From: PGYR01 sp046290495
GTDB taxonomy: Bacteria > Bacteroidota > Ignavibacteria > Kapaibacteriales > UBA2268
NCBI GenBank assembly: GCA_046290495.1
Contig: JBKAGT010000005.1
Location: forward strand, 930,001-994,000
Length of the DNA stretch: 64,000 nt
Direction of reading: 5' to 3'
Position numbers and translations under genes: made by a program. How positions within the stretch are numbered: position 1 is the first letter of the stretch; every line of letters starts with the position of its first letter. The notes under the pieces are model-generated. The model did no database searches, was not told the DNA's origin, and saw only the letters and a program-made list of their open reading frames with translations. Of the stretch, positions 36,181 to 44,617 are shown piece after piece.

Positions 36181-36939
36181 ATGATGACACTAAAAGAATT
36201 TGTAACTAAGGGTAATAGGTTTATTATAGCTCACCGAGGTGCCTCAGGCACAATGGTTGAGAACACTATGCCTGCTTTCGAAAAAGCTGTTGAACATGGA
36301 GCAAAAGCCATTGAAGTTGACGTGCAGGTATCAAAAGATAAAATTCCTTTTGCTTACCATGATACAAGTCTGGGTGGCAAGTTTAGCAACCGAGAAACAC
36401 GTGAGCTTTCTTCTCTCGAATTAGACCAGATTAATTTGAATGAATCACAAGAGAATAAAATACATATTCCTAAACTAGATGAGATAGTCAGATTTGCCAA
36501 AAGAAACGAAATCTATTTGGTAATAGAGATAAAACCAGATGATGAAAACAATATAATTTTAGAAGATATAGATTTTATTCTTGATTGTGTTAATTCATTT
36601 GGATATCGTGAGAACTGTCTCTTTGCATCGTTTAGTACTGATGCAATAAAGTATATAAAGAATAAGAACAAGCACTATCATACGGCAGCTATTTCTTTGG
36701 GGCAAGAATCGATTGAGTACCTAAAAAATGATACAGAATGCGATGTATATATATGCTCAATGGAAGAGCTGAACGAGGAGGTAGTGAATACTTGCAAGGA
36801 ATTAGGTCTATACCTTGGGGTTTATTCAGCCGACAACGAAGAAGATTTGGACTATATATTAAAATTCGGGATAAATGCCATAGTGACAAATTACCCCGAA
36901 TTAATTTCTGAATTACTTGCTGCCAGGGATAATAGTTAA
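36181..36939 (+). CDS. Glycerophosphodiester phosphodiesterase
   Basis: Hydrolyses glycerophosphodiesters to sn-glycerol 3-phosphate and an alcohol. I start at ATG 36181 rather than the TTG at 36172. About 253 residues, no signal peptide, so probably cytoplasmic (UgpQ-like). The GDPD motif is complete: H18-R19 (AHRGAS), E27-N-T, E45-x-D47 (IEVDVQVS) and H60-D61. The last 27 bases overlap the 3' end of the convergent M28 peptidase gene. Confidence 0.93.
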   Translation: MMTLKEFVTKGNRFIIAHRGASGTMVENTMPAFEKAVEHGAKAIEVDVQVSKDKIPFAYHDTSLGGKFSNRETRELSSLELDQINLNESQENKIHIPKLDEIVRFAKRNEIYLVIEIKPDDENNIILEDIDFILDCVNSFGYRENCLFASFSTDAIKYIKNKNKHYHTAAISLGQESIEYLKNDTECDVYICSMEELNEEVVNTCKELGLYLGVYSADNEEDLDYILKFGINAIVTNYPELISELLAARDNS

Positions 36940-39759
36940 ATCAACCTTTTTCCCATTTCTCATAACACTAACATTATATTTTTTTCCAGCTTCTAAATCA
37001 GCTAATACATTAGTATAGTCATATATATTCTTTATTTCTTTTTTACCAAGTTTGATAATTATGTCCTCAGCTTTTAGTCCTGCTTTATCTGCTGGACCGC
37101 CACCTCTTACACCTGAGAGCTTTACTCCTTCTACATCTGCAACATAATCTGGAATAGTACCTAAGTAAACCGAAAATCCACGAACATTTGTTTGAGCAGC
37201 CATTTCTACTTTTTTGTATGAAATTTCAGTTTTATCAGTCATCAATTCATTTATTATCTTAGTAGAGAATTTAGCTATTCTTTCCATACCCTCAATATTA
37301 AGAATTTCAAAGTCATCACTCGGTCTGTGGTAGTGGTCGTGCAATCCAGTGAAGAATGCTATTACTGGGACTTGCTTCTTGTAGAAAGAAGTTGCATCTG
37401 TAGGTAAATATGGGTCATCAGAAACAGCCAAGTTAAATCCAGCTAAGATATTTTTCTTTTCAATTAGCTTTCTCCAATTCTCAGCACTTCCAGCACCTTG
37501 TACAGATAGCTTATTGTCTTTGAGCATACCTACCATATCATAGTTTAAATACGAATGGAAGTCAATCTTCTTCTCTTCAGCTTGATCAACAAATTCTGAA
37601 GAACCAAGTAAACCTAATTCCTCACCTGACCAAAAAGCAAATACGATATTTTTCTTTATAGCATCTGGGTTAGTCTTTTTTAGATTTGCATAATATTCAG
37701 CTAACTCAAGTAGAACTGAAGTACCTGATGCGTTGTCATCTGCACCATTGTGTATATCGTGCAGAACATCATCTTCAGCTAAAGAGCCACCCTCACCATG
37801 CCCAAGATGGTCATAGTGAGCACCTAGCACAATATATTCGTCAGAGTTATCTGCATATACAACCCCAATTACATTATTATCTGTCGATTGTACTTTCTCA
37901 ACTTTGAAAAAACCTTTTACTTTGACTTTTGGATCAAACGAAGACTTTTCGTGAGGATTATAGTTCTTTACTTTTTCCTTTATCTTTTTGAAATCCGTTC
38001 CAAGTAATTTGCTAGCTGCATCTGAATTTATCTCAGCTAGATACATCCCAGATTTTATATTTAATCTTACACTTCTTGGCTTTTTAATTTCTTTTCTATC
38101 AGAGATAAAAATAACTCCCTCTGCACCCATTTCTCTGGCTGTTAGAGTCTTATACATTCTGGAAGCATAGCGAGTAAGTGATTTTTGTTGCTTATCATCT
38201 AAGTTAGAAGGCATATCATCCATTACCAATACTATCTTATCTTTCACATCTAAATCTACAAAAGAGTTCATCTTCAGTTCATTATCATCTGATGTCTTAA
38301 TTCCGTAACCAGCAAAAATTAGCTCAGAATCAAATTGTCCATTATCAGTAGATGCTAAAGGCATAAAAGTAGAACCGGAATTAATCTTTGTCTCTTTACC
38401 TTCTGAATTTATTACTGAAATAAAGTTTGATTCCTTTTTGATACTAATGTCAGAAGTATATTCAAATGGTACTCTGAATTCATCAAAACCTTCTAATGGT
38501 TCTAAATCAAAATTCTCAAAGTCAGAAACAATAAAGTCGGCAGCTAACCTAATTCCCTCGCTTCCTGTGAATCTACCTTCTAGCTCATCGCTGCTTAAAT
38601 ATCTTACTTTTTCTCTAATTTCATTAAGTTTAATAGCACCAGTATTTTTTACCTTCTCTACATTCTTTCTATTTGGAGCTTCTTCCAATGCTTTCAAAGC
38701 ATTTTCATGATTCCATTCAGCTATAAATAGCTGAGCTTTACCATTATTAGTCCTACTGCTTGTCCAAACTAATTTGTCACCATCAGGGTGAAACACTGGT
38801 AGGCCGTCAAAGCCATCAGTTGTAGTAACTCTTACTGGTTCTTTTTCTCCTAATTTATCAACTATAAATACTTCGAAATTACCATATCCATGCTTATTAG
38901 AAGCAAAAGCAATATACTCCCCCGTTGGGTGGAAATAAGGTGCCCACGACATTGATTCAAAACTAGTTATTTTTCTCAAATCAGTGCCATCTAATTTCAT
39001 GGTAAATACATCTGCTTGGTGTCCATCAGCAGAGAACCTTCTCCAGATTACTCTCTCTCCATCTGGAGAAAAGAATGGACCACCATCATAGCCTGGGTTA
39101 TCAGTCAATCTTCTCAGATTACTACCATCTACATCCATAATATACAATTCGCAGAAGTACGAAGGGTCAAAGTCTAATTGCTTCTTCTCTTTTTCTGTCA
39201 AATCATCCGTATAAGCATGTCTATTAGAGGCAAACATTACCTTGCTACCATCAGGTGAGAATGATGCCTCAGCATCATAACCAACTGCATCAGTCAATCT
39301 TACAAGGTTGGATCCATCGAAATCAGCAATGAAGATATCCATAGTAGTATCATAGTCCCAAGCATACCTTCTCTTTTTGCTAGATGCTCTGATATCAAAC
39401 TCTTCTTGTTGTTTGTCTTTAGCTTTAGGATCCAGGTGAGTGGAACTATACAAAACTTTACCATTCTCATCTGACTCAATAAAAGCACAAGTAGTTTTAC
39501 CAACACCATTTGAAATCTGGTTTATATCACCTGTTTCAAAATCTAGCATAAATATTTGATAGAATGGGTTATCATCTATTCGTTCACTTTGGAAAATCAA
39601 ATAACGCCCATCTTGAGAGAAATACCCTTCTCCAGATCGTTTGCCCTCATATATCAATTGACGGGTGTTGGAAAGGAAGTCACTCTCTTGATAATCAGTC
39701 TTTGCCGTTAAATTACCTATACCTAACAAAAGTACAAGTAATGCTATTAATTTGTTCAT
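36913..39759 (-). CDS. Exported M28 aminopeptidase with beta-propeller and PDZ domains
   Basis: 948-residue exported metallopeptidase. Order of parts: signal peptide (1-19), TolB-like PD40 propeller (about 40-350, with repeats such as FSPDGSKVMFASNR and FSPDGERVIWRR), a linker, a PA-like insert (about 465-600), the M28 catalytic domain (625-840), and a PDZ domain (855-948). The two-zinc ligands and catalytic acid are visible: H648 (GAHYDHLGHG), D674 (GADDNASG), E713-E714 (WSGEELGLLGS), D741 (LNYDMVG) and H811 (HYHRPSDD). The fusion of a propeller with M28-PDZ is large for the family. It likely degrades peptides outside the cytoplasm. Confidence 0.92.
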   Translation of the reverse strand: MNKLIALLVLLLGIGNLTAKTDYQESDFLSNTRQLIYEGKRSGEGYFSQDGRYLIFQSERIDDNPFYQIFMLDFETGDINQISNGVGKTTCAFIESDENGKVLYSSTHLDPKAKDKQQEEFDIRASSKKRRYAWDYDTTMDIFIADFDGSNLVRLTDAVGYDAEASFSPDGSKVMFASNRHAYTDDLTEKEKKQLDFDPSYFCELYIMDVDGSNLRRLTDNPGYDGGPFFSPDGERVIWRRFSADGHQADVFTMKLDGTDLRKITSFESMSWAPYFHPTGEYIAFASNKHGYGNFEVFIVDKLGEKEPVRVTTTDGFDGLPVFHPDGDKLVWTSSRTNNGKAQLFIAEWNHENALKALEEAPNRKNVEKVKNTGAIKLNEIREKVRYLSSDELEGRFTGSEGIRLAADFIVSDFENFDLEPLEGFDEFRVPFEYTSDISIKKESNFISVINSEGKETKINSGSTFMPLASTDNGQFDSELIFAGYGIKTSDDNELKMNSFVDLDVKDKIVLVMDDMPSNLDDKQQKSLTRYASRMYKTLTAREMGAEGVIFISDRKEIKKPRSVRLNIKSGMYLAEINSDAASKLLGTDFKKIKEKVKNYNPHEKSSFDPKVKVKGFFKVEKVQSTDNNVIGVVYADNSDEYIVLGAHYDHLGHGEGGSLAEDDVLHDIHNGADDNASGTSVLLELAEYYANLKKTNPDAIKKNIVFAFWSGEELGLLGSSEFVDQAEEKKIDFHSYLNYDMVGMLKDNKLSVQGAGSAENWRKLIEKKNILAGFNLAVSDDPYLPTDATSFYKKQVPVIAFFTGLHDHYHRPSDDFEILNIEGMERIAKFSTKIINELMTDKTEISYKKVEMAAQTNVRGFSVYLGTIPDYVADVEGVKLSGVRGGGPADKAGLKAEDIIIKLGKKEIKNIYDYTNVLADLEAGKKYNVSVMRNGKKVDLTIIPGSK

Positions 39760-39982
39760 ATTATAAATCTCAAAATTTGTCTTTCTACATACCTCTAAAC
39801 TATTGAAAATAGTTTTTATTATAAACTACATATGGTACACATAATCACAATTTATACAAAACCAACCACACGAAGTTACAACAACACAAGAAACACAATT
39901 TTAAAAGTAGCTGAATATCTAAAAAAAATAATTCCAAGTTTGTAACTCAAAATTAATTCAATCAAATTTATAGAGGTTTAAA

Positions 39983-40975
39983 ATGAAGAAATTATTATTA
40001 ATTCTAATTGCTATGACAGCTTTACTAGCATCATGTAGTGATGAAGAATCTACAACTGGTCCTGATGACAACTATGACATCCCAAGTACATATAGCTATG
40101 AGGGTGTAGATTATAGCACTCAAACAGAAAGATTAGAAAAACTAGCTGAGATTAAGTCTATGCTTTCTGGAAGTAATGAAGTAAATGCTACCACTATGCA
40201 ATCTTTGTGGGATCAAAATTTGGCTTCGCATGTGAGTAGTGAGAATACAGCATTTTTTACAGCTTTATTCTCTGCTGCAGAAGCAGATAGCAAAGCAGGT
40301 GATGCAAGTGATGGTCAAGGTGGATATGTAAGTAACGGTGAAAAGACTTATTTGATTAATTCAACAGGATTAGAATATGCTCAATTATTTGAAAAAGGAA
40401 TGATGGGCGCATTTATGTTACACAATGTAGTACATTATACTAATGACGACATGTTAATTGATGTTGTAGATAAAGAAACAGCACTAAGCAATTGGGATCA
40501 AGCATTTGGTCTATTTAGTGCTTCTAATGACTTCCCAGAGTCAACAGAAGGACTTAGTTTTGTAGCTAAGTATTGTAATAGCTCAAATGACTTGACTGGT
40601 TTAAATAACACAATTATGAATGATGGGTACTTATTAGGCCGTTCAGCAATTATGAATGATGATAATGAATCTTTGGCAGAAGCAGTAGAAACTGTTAGAG
40701 ATTCTTGGGAAAAAGTATTTGCGGCTACAGCAATACATTACTTAAATGGAGCTAAAGCGAACTTCACAGATGATGCTGTAAGAATACACCAACTATCAGA
40801 ATTTTGGGGGTTCGTATGGTCTATCCAGTTTAATCCTGGTCATAGTACAGCTTACCAAGAAGCATTGGACAAAGTTGGAGATAACTTGTGGACAGTATCT
40901 ATAGTAGATTTGAATGAAGCAATTGATATTCTTGCAACGGCTTACAGTTGGGAAAGTGTTAAGAATGATTTGTAA
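39983..40975 (+). CDS. DUF4856 lipoprotein, copy 1
   Basis: 330 residues. Lipobox LLASC (MKKLLLILIAMTALLASCSD), then a TGPDD linker and the typical DUF4856 start YSYEGVDYSTQTERLEKLAEIK. Other conserved parts shared with the next gene are EKGMMGAFMLHNV, AFGLFSASNDFP, KYCN and AATAIHYLNGAK. The family is found beside imelysins and TonB-dependent receptors in Bacteroidota, and is thought to be part of iron acquisition; the biochemical role is unknown. A terminator follows, so transcription can be partly uncoupled from the rest. Confidence 0.85.
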   Translation: MKKLLLILIAMTALLASCSDEESTTGPDDNYDIPSTYSYEGVDYSTQTERLEKLAEIKSMLSGSNEVNATTMQSLWDQNLASHVSSENTAFFTALFSAAEADSKAGDASDGQGGYVSNGEKTYLINSTGLEYAQLFEKGMMGAFMLHNVVHYTNDDMLIDVVDKETALSNWDQAFGLFSASNDFPESTEGLSFVAKYCNSSNDLTGLNNTIMNDGYLLGRSAIMNDDNESLAEAVETVRDSWEKVFAATAIHYLNGAKANFTDDAVRIHQLSEFWGFVWSIQFNPGHSTAYQEALDKVGDNLWTVSIVDLNEAIDILATAYSWESVKNDL

Positions 40976-41002
40976 AATTCAGTCAATATAAAATAATAAT
41001 TT

Positions 41003-41038
41003 AGGCAATACATTAAATTAATGTGTTGCCTTTTTTTT
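41003..41038 (+). terminator. Terminator between the two DUF4856 genes
   Basis: Long hairpin AGGCAATACATTAA / TTAATGTGTTGCCT with eight T residues. It separates DUF4856 copy 1 from the four-gene run that follows. Confidence 0.8.
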
Positions 41039-41135
41039 AACAACACATTGAGTACATAATTTTATGTATCGAGAATTTAGCTAAATAAAGGTGTAGTTTT
41101 AAATTATATATAATAAGATAATTGGGATATAAATT

Positions 41136-42206
41136 ATGAAAATAAGAGTATTATTTACTTTGTTTGCTTTATTACTTTTTTGGGGTTGTAGTGATGATAA
41201 CGGAACGAACCCACCAAAGGATGAAGATCCGCAATACGAAATACCTGATAATTATGACTTTGAAGGTGTAGAGTTTACGGACCAAGAGACATATTTTGCT
41301 ATGCTGGCTGAAATAAAAAAAGAAATAACTGATGCAATAGAAAATGAAGCTTCAGTTGGCAAAGGTCCACTAATGGGGATGTACCGTAATCAGGGAACTT
41401 TTTTTGATGATGACAAATTAAATCAGAGTGATCTGAAACTTTACACAGTTACTGACCCAACAAGACAAGCATTTGTTGAGGGTTATTTCTCTGATATCAA
41501 CAATGCATCTACTACTAGAATTGCTGAATATAGTAAAAAAGGAATCTTAGTCTCGAGCGATGGTGAAAAAACTTATTTAGTTGATTCATTGGGTCGTGAG
41601 TATGTTCAAATGATTGAAAAAGGTTTAATGGGTGCCATTTTTTACTACCAAGTTGCTCAGATACTTACTTCTGACGATATGGTTGGAAGTAACGTAGATT
41701 CACTTATTAGAATTCAAAATTGGGACAAAGCGTTTGGATATTTTGGTGCTCCAGTTGGATTCCCTGCAAACAAAGACGGTTTGAAATATATAGCTAAGTA
41801 TTGTAATGATAGAGATGCAGTACTAGGAATAAATGATAAAATAATGAAAGAAGGATTCATAAAAGGTCGTTCTGCAATAGAAAATAATGATGAAAAAGGA
41901 TTGGAAGAAGCAGTATCTCAGATTAGAGAAAGCTGGGAGTTAGTTTTAGCTGCTACAGCTATTCATTATCTAAATGGAGCAAAAAAAGACTTTACAGATG
42001 ATGCTATAAAACATCATAAGCTTTCCGAAGCATGGGTATTCTTGTGGTCTGTACAGTTTAACCCAACTAGCAATGGATTTTTCTATGAGCAAGCGCAAGC
42101 TGAAATAGGGGTTAATTTATGGGCTACTACGATTCCACAAATCAACAAGGCAATTGAAATTTTAGCAAATGCATATAATTTGAACGAGGTTAAAGATGAA
42201 CTTTAA
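41136..42206 (+). CDS. DUF4856 lipoprotein, copy 2
   Basis: 356 residues. Lipobox FWGCSD, a Pro/Asp-rich linker, and the DUF4856 body YDFEGVEFTDQETYFAMLAEIK, VQMIEKGLMGAIF, AFGYFGAPVGFP, IAKYCNDRD and LAATAIHYLNGAKKDFTDD. It is a clear paralogue of copy 1, with an insert around residues 75-95. The 3' end overlaps the imelysin gene by 11 bases, so it heads a tightly coupled run. Confidence 0.87.
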   Translation: MKIRVLFTLFALLLFWGCSDDNGTNPPKDEDPQYEIPDNYDFEGVEFTDQETYFAMLAEIKKEITDAIENEASVGKGPLMGMYRNQGTFFDDDKLNQSDLKLYTVTDPTRQAFVEGYFSDINNASTTRIAEYSKKGILVSSDGEKTYLVDSLGREYVQMIEKGLMGAIFYYQVAQILTSDDMVGSNVDSLIRIQNWDKAFGYFGAPVGFPANKDGLKYIAKYCNDRDAVLGINDKIMKEGFIKGRSAIENNDEKGLEEAVSQIRESWELVLAATAIHYLNGAKKDFTDDAIKHHKLSEAWVFLWSVQFNPTSNGFFYEQAQAEIGVNLWATTIPQINKAIEILANAYNLNEVKDEL

Positions 42207-43281
42207 AGTATTGACATCAATACTCTTTATTTCATTAGTATTAATAGGTTGTTCGGATGATACAACACAACCAGAAGAAGAAATTGACAAACAAGCTTTA
42301 CTAATTAATTGTGCTGATGATTTAATTATCCCTGCTTTAAGCAATCTAAAGATTGAAGCAAAAGATCTATCTGAAGAAATCACGAGTTTTTCGGCTAATT
42401 ACTCTGAAAGTAATTTGGCTTATCTAAGAACAAAATATCTAGATATAATATATATCTGGCAATATTGTTCGATGTATGGATTTGGTCCAGCCGATGATGT
42501 ACAATTACGTCAAGCTATTAATACATTCCCAACAGACACTAATTTGATTAAAGAAAACATCAAGTCAGGTAATTATTCACTTGCAATTTCATCCAATTAC
42601 AAAGCAAAAGGACTACCGGCTCTCGGATACTTACTCTATCCCCCTGAAGGTACTAATTTGGAAGTCTATTTTAGTGATGAAAATTTATTAAAATATATGA
42701 AGGATTTAGCAATTGATATATATGACAATACAAGTTATGTTTATGATGGATGGCAAGAGTACAGAGAGAAGTTTATTACTAATCTTGGAAATGATGCAGG
42801 TAGTTCGCTTTCACTTATGATAAATGAATTTGTTTTTGACTATGAACTTGCTAAAAGAGCAAAAGTAGGAATCCCGTCCGGAATTTTTGGTTCTGTGTTA
42901 CCTTTCAATTTCGAAGCTCCTCATAGTAAAATATCCAATGCCTTATTGATAAAAAATTTAACTTCTTATAAACGTTTTTTAGAAGGGTTTACAAATAACA
43001 ATCCTGAAGAAACAGATACTATTAAAGAGTATTTGGATGCAATAACAGCTAATAGAAATAACTCTGATCTTTCAAATAGGATTATAGAGAAGCTTAACAA
43101 GTCAATAGAAATTATCGAAAAATTTGAAGCTCCTATGGTTGAAATGATAAAAAGCCCAAGTGGTAAAGAAAAAATAGATGCCCTATATAAAAACATGCAA
43201 GAAATGGTTGTTCTGATTAAAACTGATATGACTTCTGCAATGGGCATATTAATCAGTTATCAAGATAACGATGGAGATTAA
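42196..43281 (+). CDS. Imelysin-family lipoprotein
   Basis: 361 residues. Lipobox VLIGCSDD; imelysin (peptidase M75-like/IrpA) body with two helical repeats. The family segment that usually carries a Glu or Asp (GLPALE/D-YLL) reads KGLPALGYLLYPPEGTN, that is, Gly at that position. Imelysins are cell-surface proteins induced by iron limitation and thought to bind an iron complex rather than to be peptidases. It overlaps both neighbours by 11 bases (DUF4856 before, HTTM after). Confidence 0.85.
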   Translation: MNFKVLTSILFISLVLIGCSDDTTQPEEEIDKQALLINCADDLIIPALSNLKIEAKDLSEEITSFSANYSESNLAYLRTKYLDIIYIWQYCSMYGFGPADDVQLRQAINTFPTDTNLIKENIKSGNYSLAISSNYKAKGLPALGYLLYPPEGTNLEVYFSDENLLKYMKDLAIDIYDNTSYVYDGWQEYREKFITNLGNDAGSSLSLMINEFVFDYELAKRAKVGIPSGIFGSVLPFNFEAPHSKISNALLIKNLTSYKRFLEGFTNNNPEETDTIKEYLDAITANRNNSDLSNRIIEKLNKSIEIIEKFEAPMVEMIKSPSGKEKIDALYKNMQEMVVLIKTDMTSAMGILISYQDNDGD

Positions 43282-44617
43282 AGAAAAACTAAATAGACTA
43301 TTATTTAAACAAGTAAATCCCGAACCACTAGCATTTTTTCGCATAGTATTCGGGATTTTAATGTTATTCTCCACTATTCGATTCATAGCCAAAGGTTGGG
43401 TCTCAGAGTTCTATATAGAACCAAGCTATTTTTTAAAGTATCCCTATTTTCATTGGGTGCAAAACCCTGGAGAAATAGGAATTTATATACTATTCTCAAC
43501 CCTAATAATTAGTTCAGTATTTGTAACAATTGGGTATAAGTACAGACTTTCTATTATAGCTTTTTTCATTAGTTTCATGTATATAGAGCTAATAGATATC
43601 ACCTATTACCTCAACCATTATTATTTTATCTCGCTCACAGCATTCTTGTTGATATTCATGCCTGCTGCAAATTGTTTCTCTGTTGATGCACTCTCGAAAG
43701 GAGAAGCGAAAGAGATAGCAAATTGGCCTATATTTCTAATCAAATTTCAAGTAGCTATAGTTTACATTTTTGCTGGCTTAGCAAAGCTAAATTATGATTG
43801 GCTGATAGAGGCTATGCCACTTGCTATTTGGCTACCTGCTCATAATAATTTACCATTTGTTGGTAAGTTCATGACTTTGGAAATCACAGCATACCTATTT
43901 AGCTGGTTTGGAGCAATATATGACTTATTTATTGTGTTCTTTCTAGTCTATCCTAAAACCAGAAAAGTTGCATATTTCTTTGTTATAGTGTTCCATTTAT
44001 CAACATGGTTATTGTTCAATATAGGCGTTTTCCCGTTTGTGATGATAGCATTAACTACTATATATTTTGATAGTTCATTTCAAGTTAAAATCATCAACAG
44101 ATTAAAACATGCTATTGGCTATAATACAAAGCAGTTACATAATAAAAACACACACAGTTACAAACAACGTATGCAGAGAATAGTCTCAATTTCTATACTT
44201 ATTTTTACATTATCACAAATTGCAATTCCGCTAAGGTTCTTGTTGTATGATGGTAATTTGTTCTGGTACGAAGAAGGTTACAGGTTTTCTTGGAGAGTAA
44301 TGCTAATGGAGAAGTCAGGTACAGCGTTCTTTACCGTTCAAGATAATACAACTGGTAAAAAGTATGAAGTTGTTAATTCCGATTACTTGACTAGAAATCA
44401 GGAAAAACAAATGAATACGCAACCAGATTTGATATTGCAATTTGTAGAGATAATAGAAAATGATTTTAGAAATAAAGGTTTTGAAAATATATCTATATAT
44501 GCTGACTCATTTGTAAAACTAAATGACAACTATAGCAAAAGATATATTGACAATAGTGTGGATTTGACAACTGTCAAGTTTGCTGATGACCTTGATAAAT
44601 GGGTTTTACCATATTAA
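43271..44617 (+). CDS. HTTM-domain membrane protein (vitamin K gamma-carboxylase-like)
   Basis: 448 residues with about eight transmembrane helices, beginning LLFKQVNPEPLAFFRIVFGI, a typical HTTM start, and FHWVQNPGEIGIYILFS. The HTTM family includes vitamin K-dependent gamma-carboxylase; bacterial members are mostly uncharacterised. A C-terminal hydrophilic domain (about 330-448) lies outside the helices. Its position between imelysin and the receptor points to a role in the same uptake or maturation process. The receptor gene starts immediately after its stop codon. Confidence 0.85.
   Translation: MEIKEKLNRLLFKQVNPEPLAFFRIVFGILMLFSTIRFIAKGWVSEFYIEPSYFLKYPYFHWVQNPGEIGIYILFSTLIISSVFVTIGYKYRLSIIAFFISFMYIELIDITYYLNHYYFISLTAFLLIFMPAANCFSVDALSKGEAKEIANWPIFLIKFQVAIVYIFAGLAKLNYDWLIEAMPLAIWLPAHNNLPFVGKFMTLEITAYLFSWFGAIYDLFIVFFLVYPKTRKVAYFFVIVFHLSTWLLFNIGVFPFVMIALTTIYFDSSFQVKIINRLKHAIGYNTKQLHNKNTHSYKQRMQRIVSISILIFTLSQIAIPLRFLLYDGNLFWYEEGYRFSWRVMLMEKSGTAFFTVQDNTTGKKYEVVNSDYLTRNQEKQMNTQPDLILQFVEIIENDFRNKGFENISIYADSFVKLNDNYSKRYIDNSVDLTTVKFADDLDKWVLPY

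Noticed and set aside
39767..39982. Search for a Fur box before the DUF4856/imelysin cluster
   Set aside because: The region is AT-rich, but no inverted repeat close to the GATAATGATAATCATTATC pattern could be found by eye.
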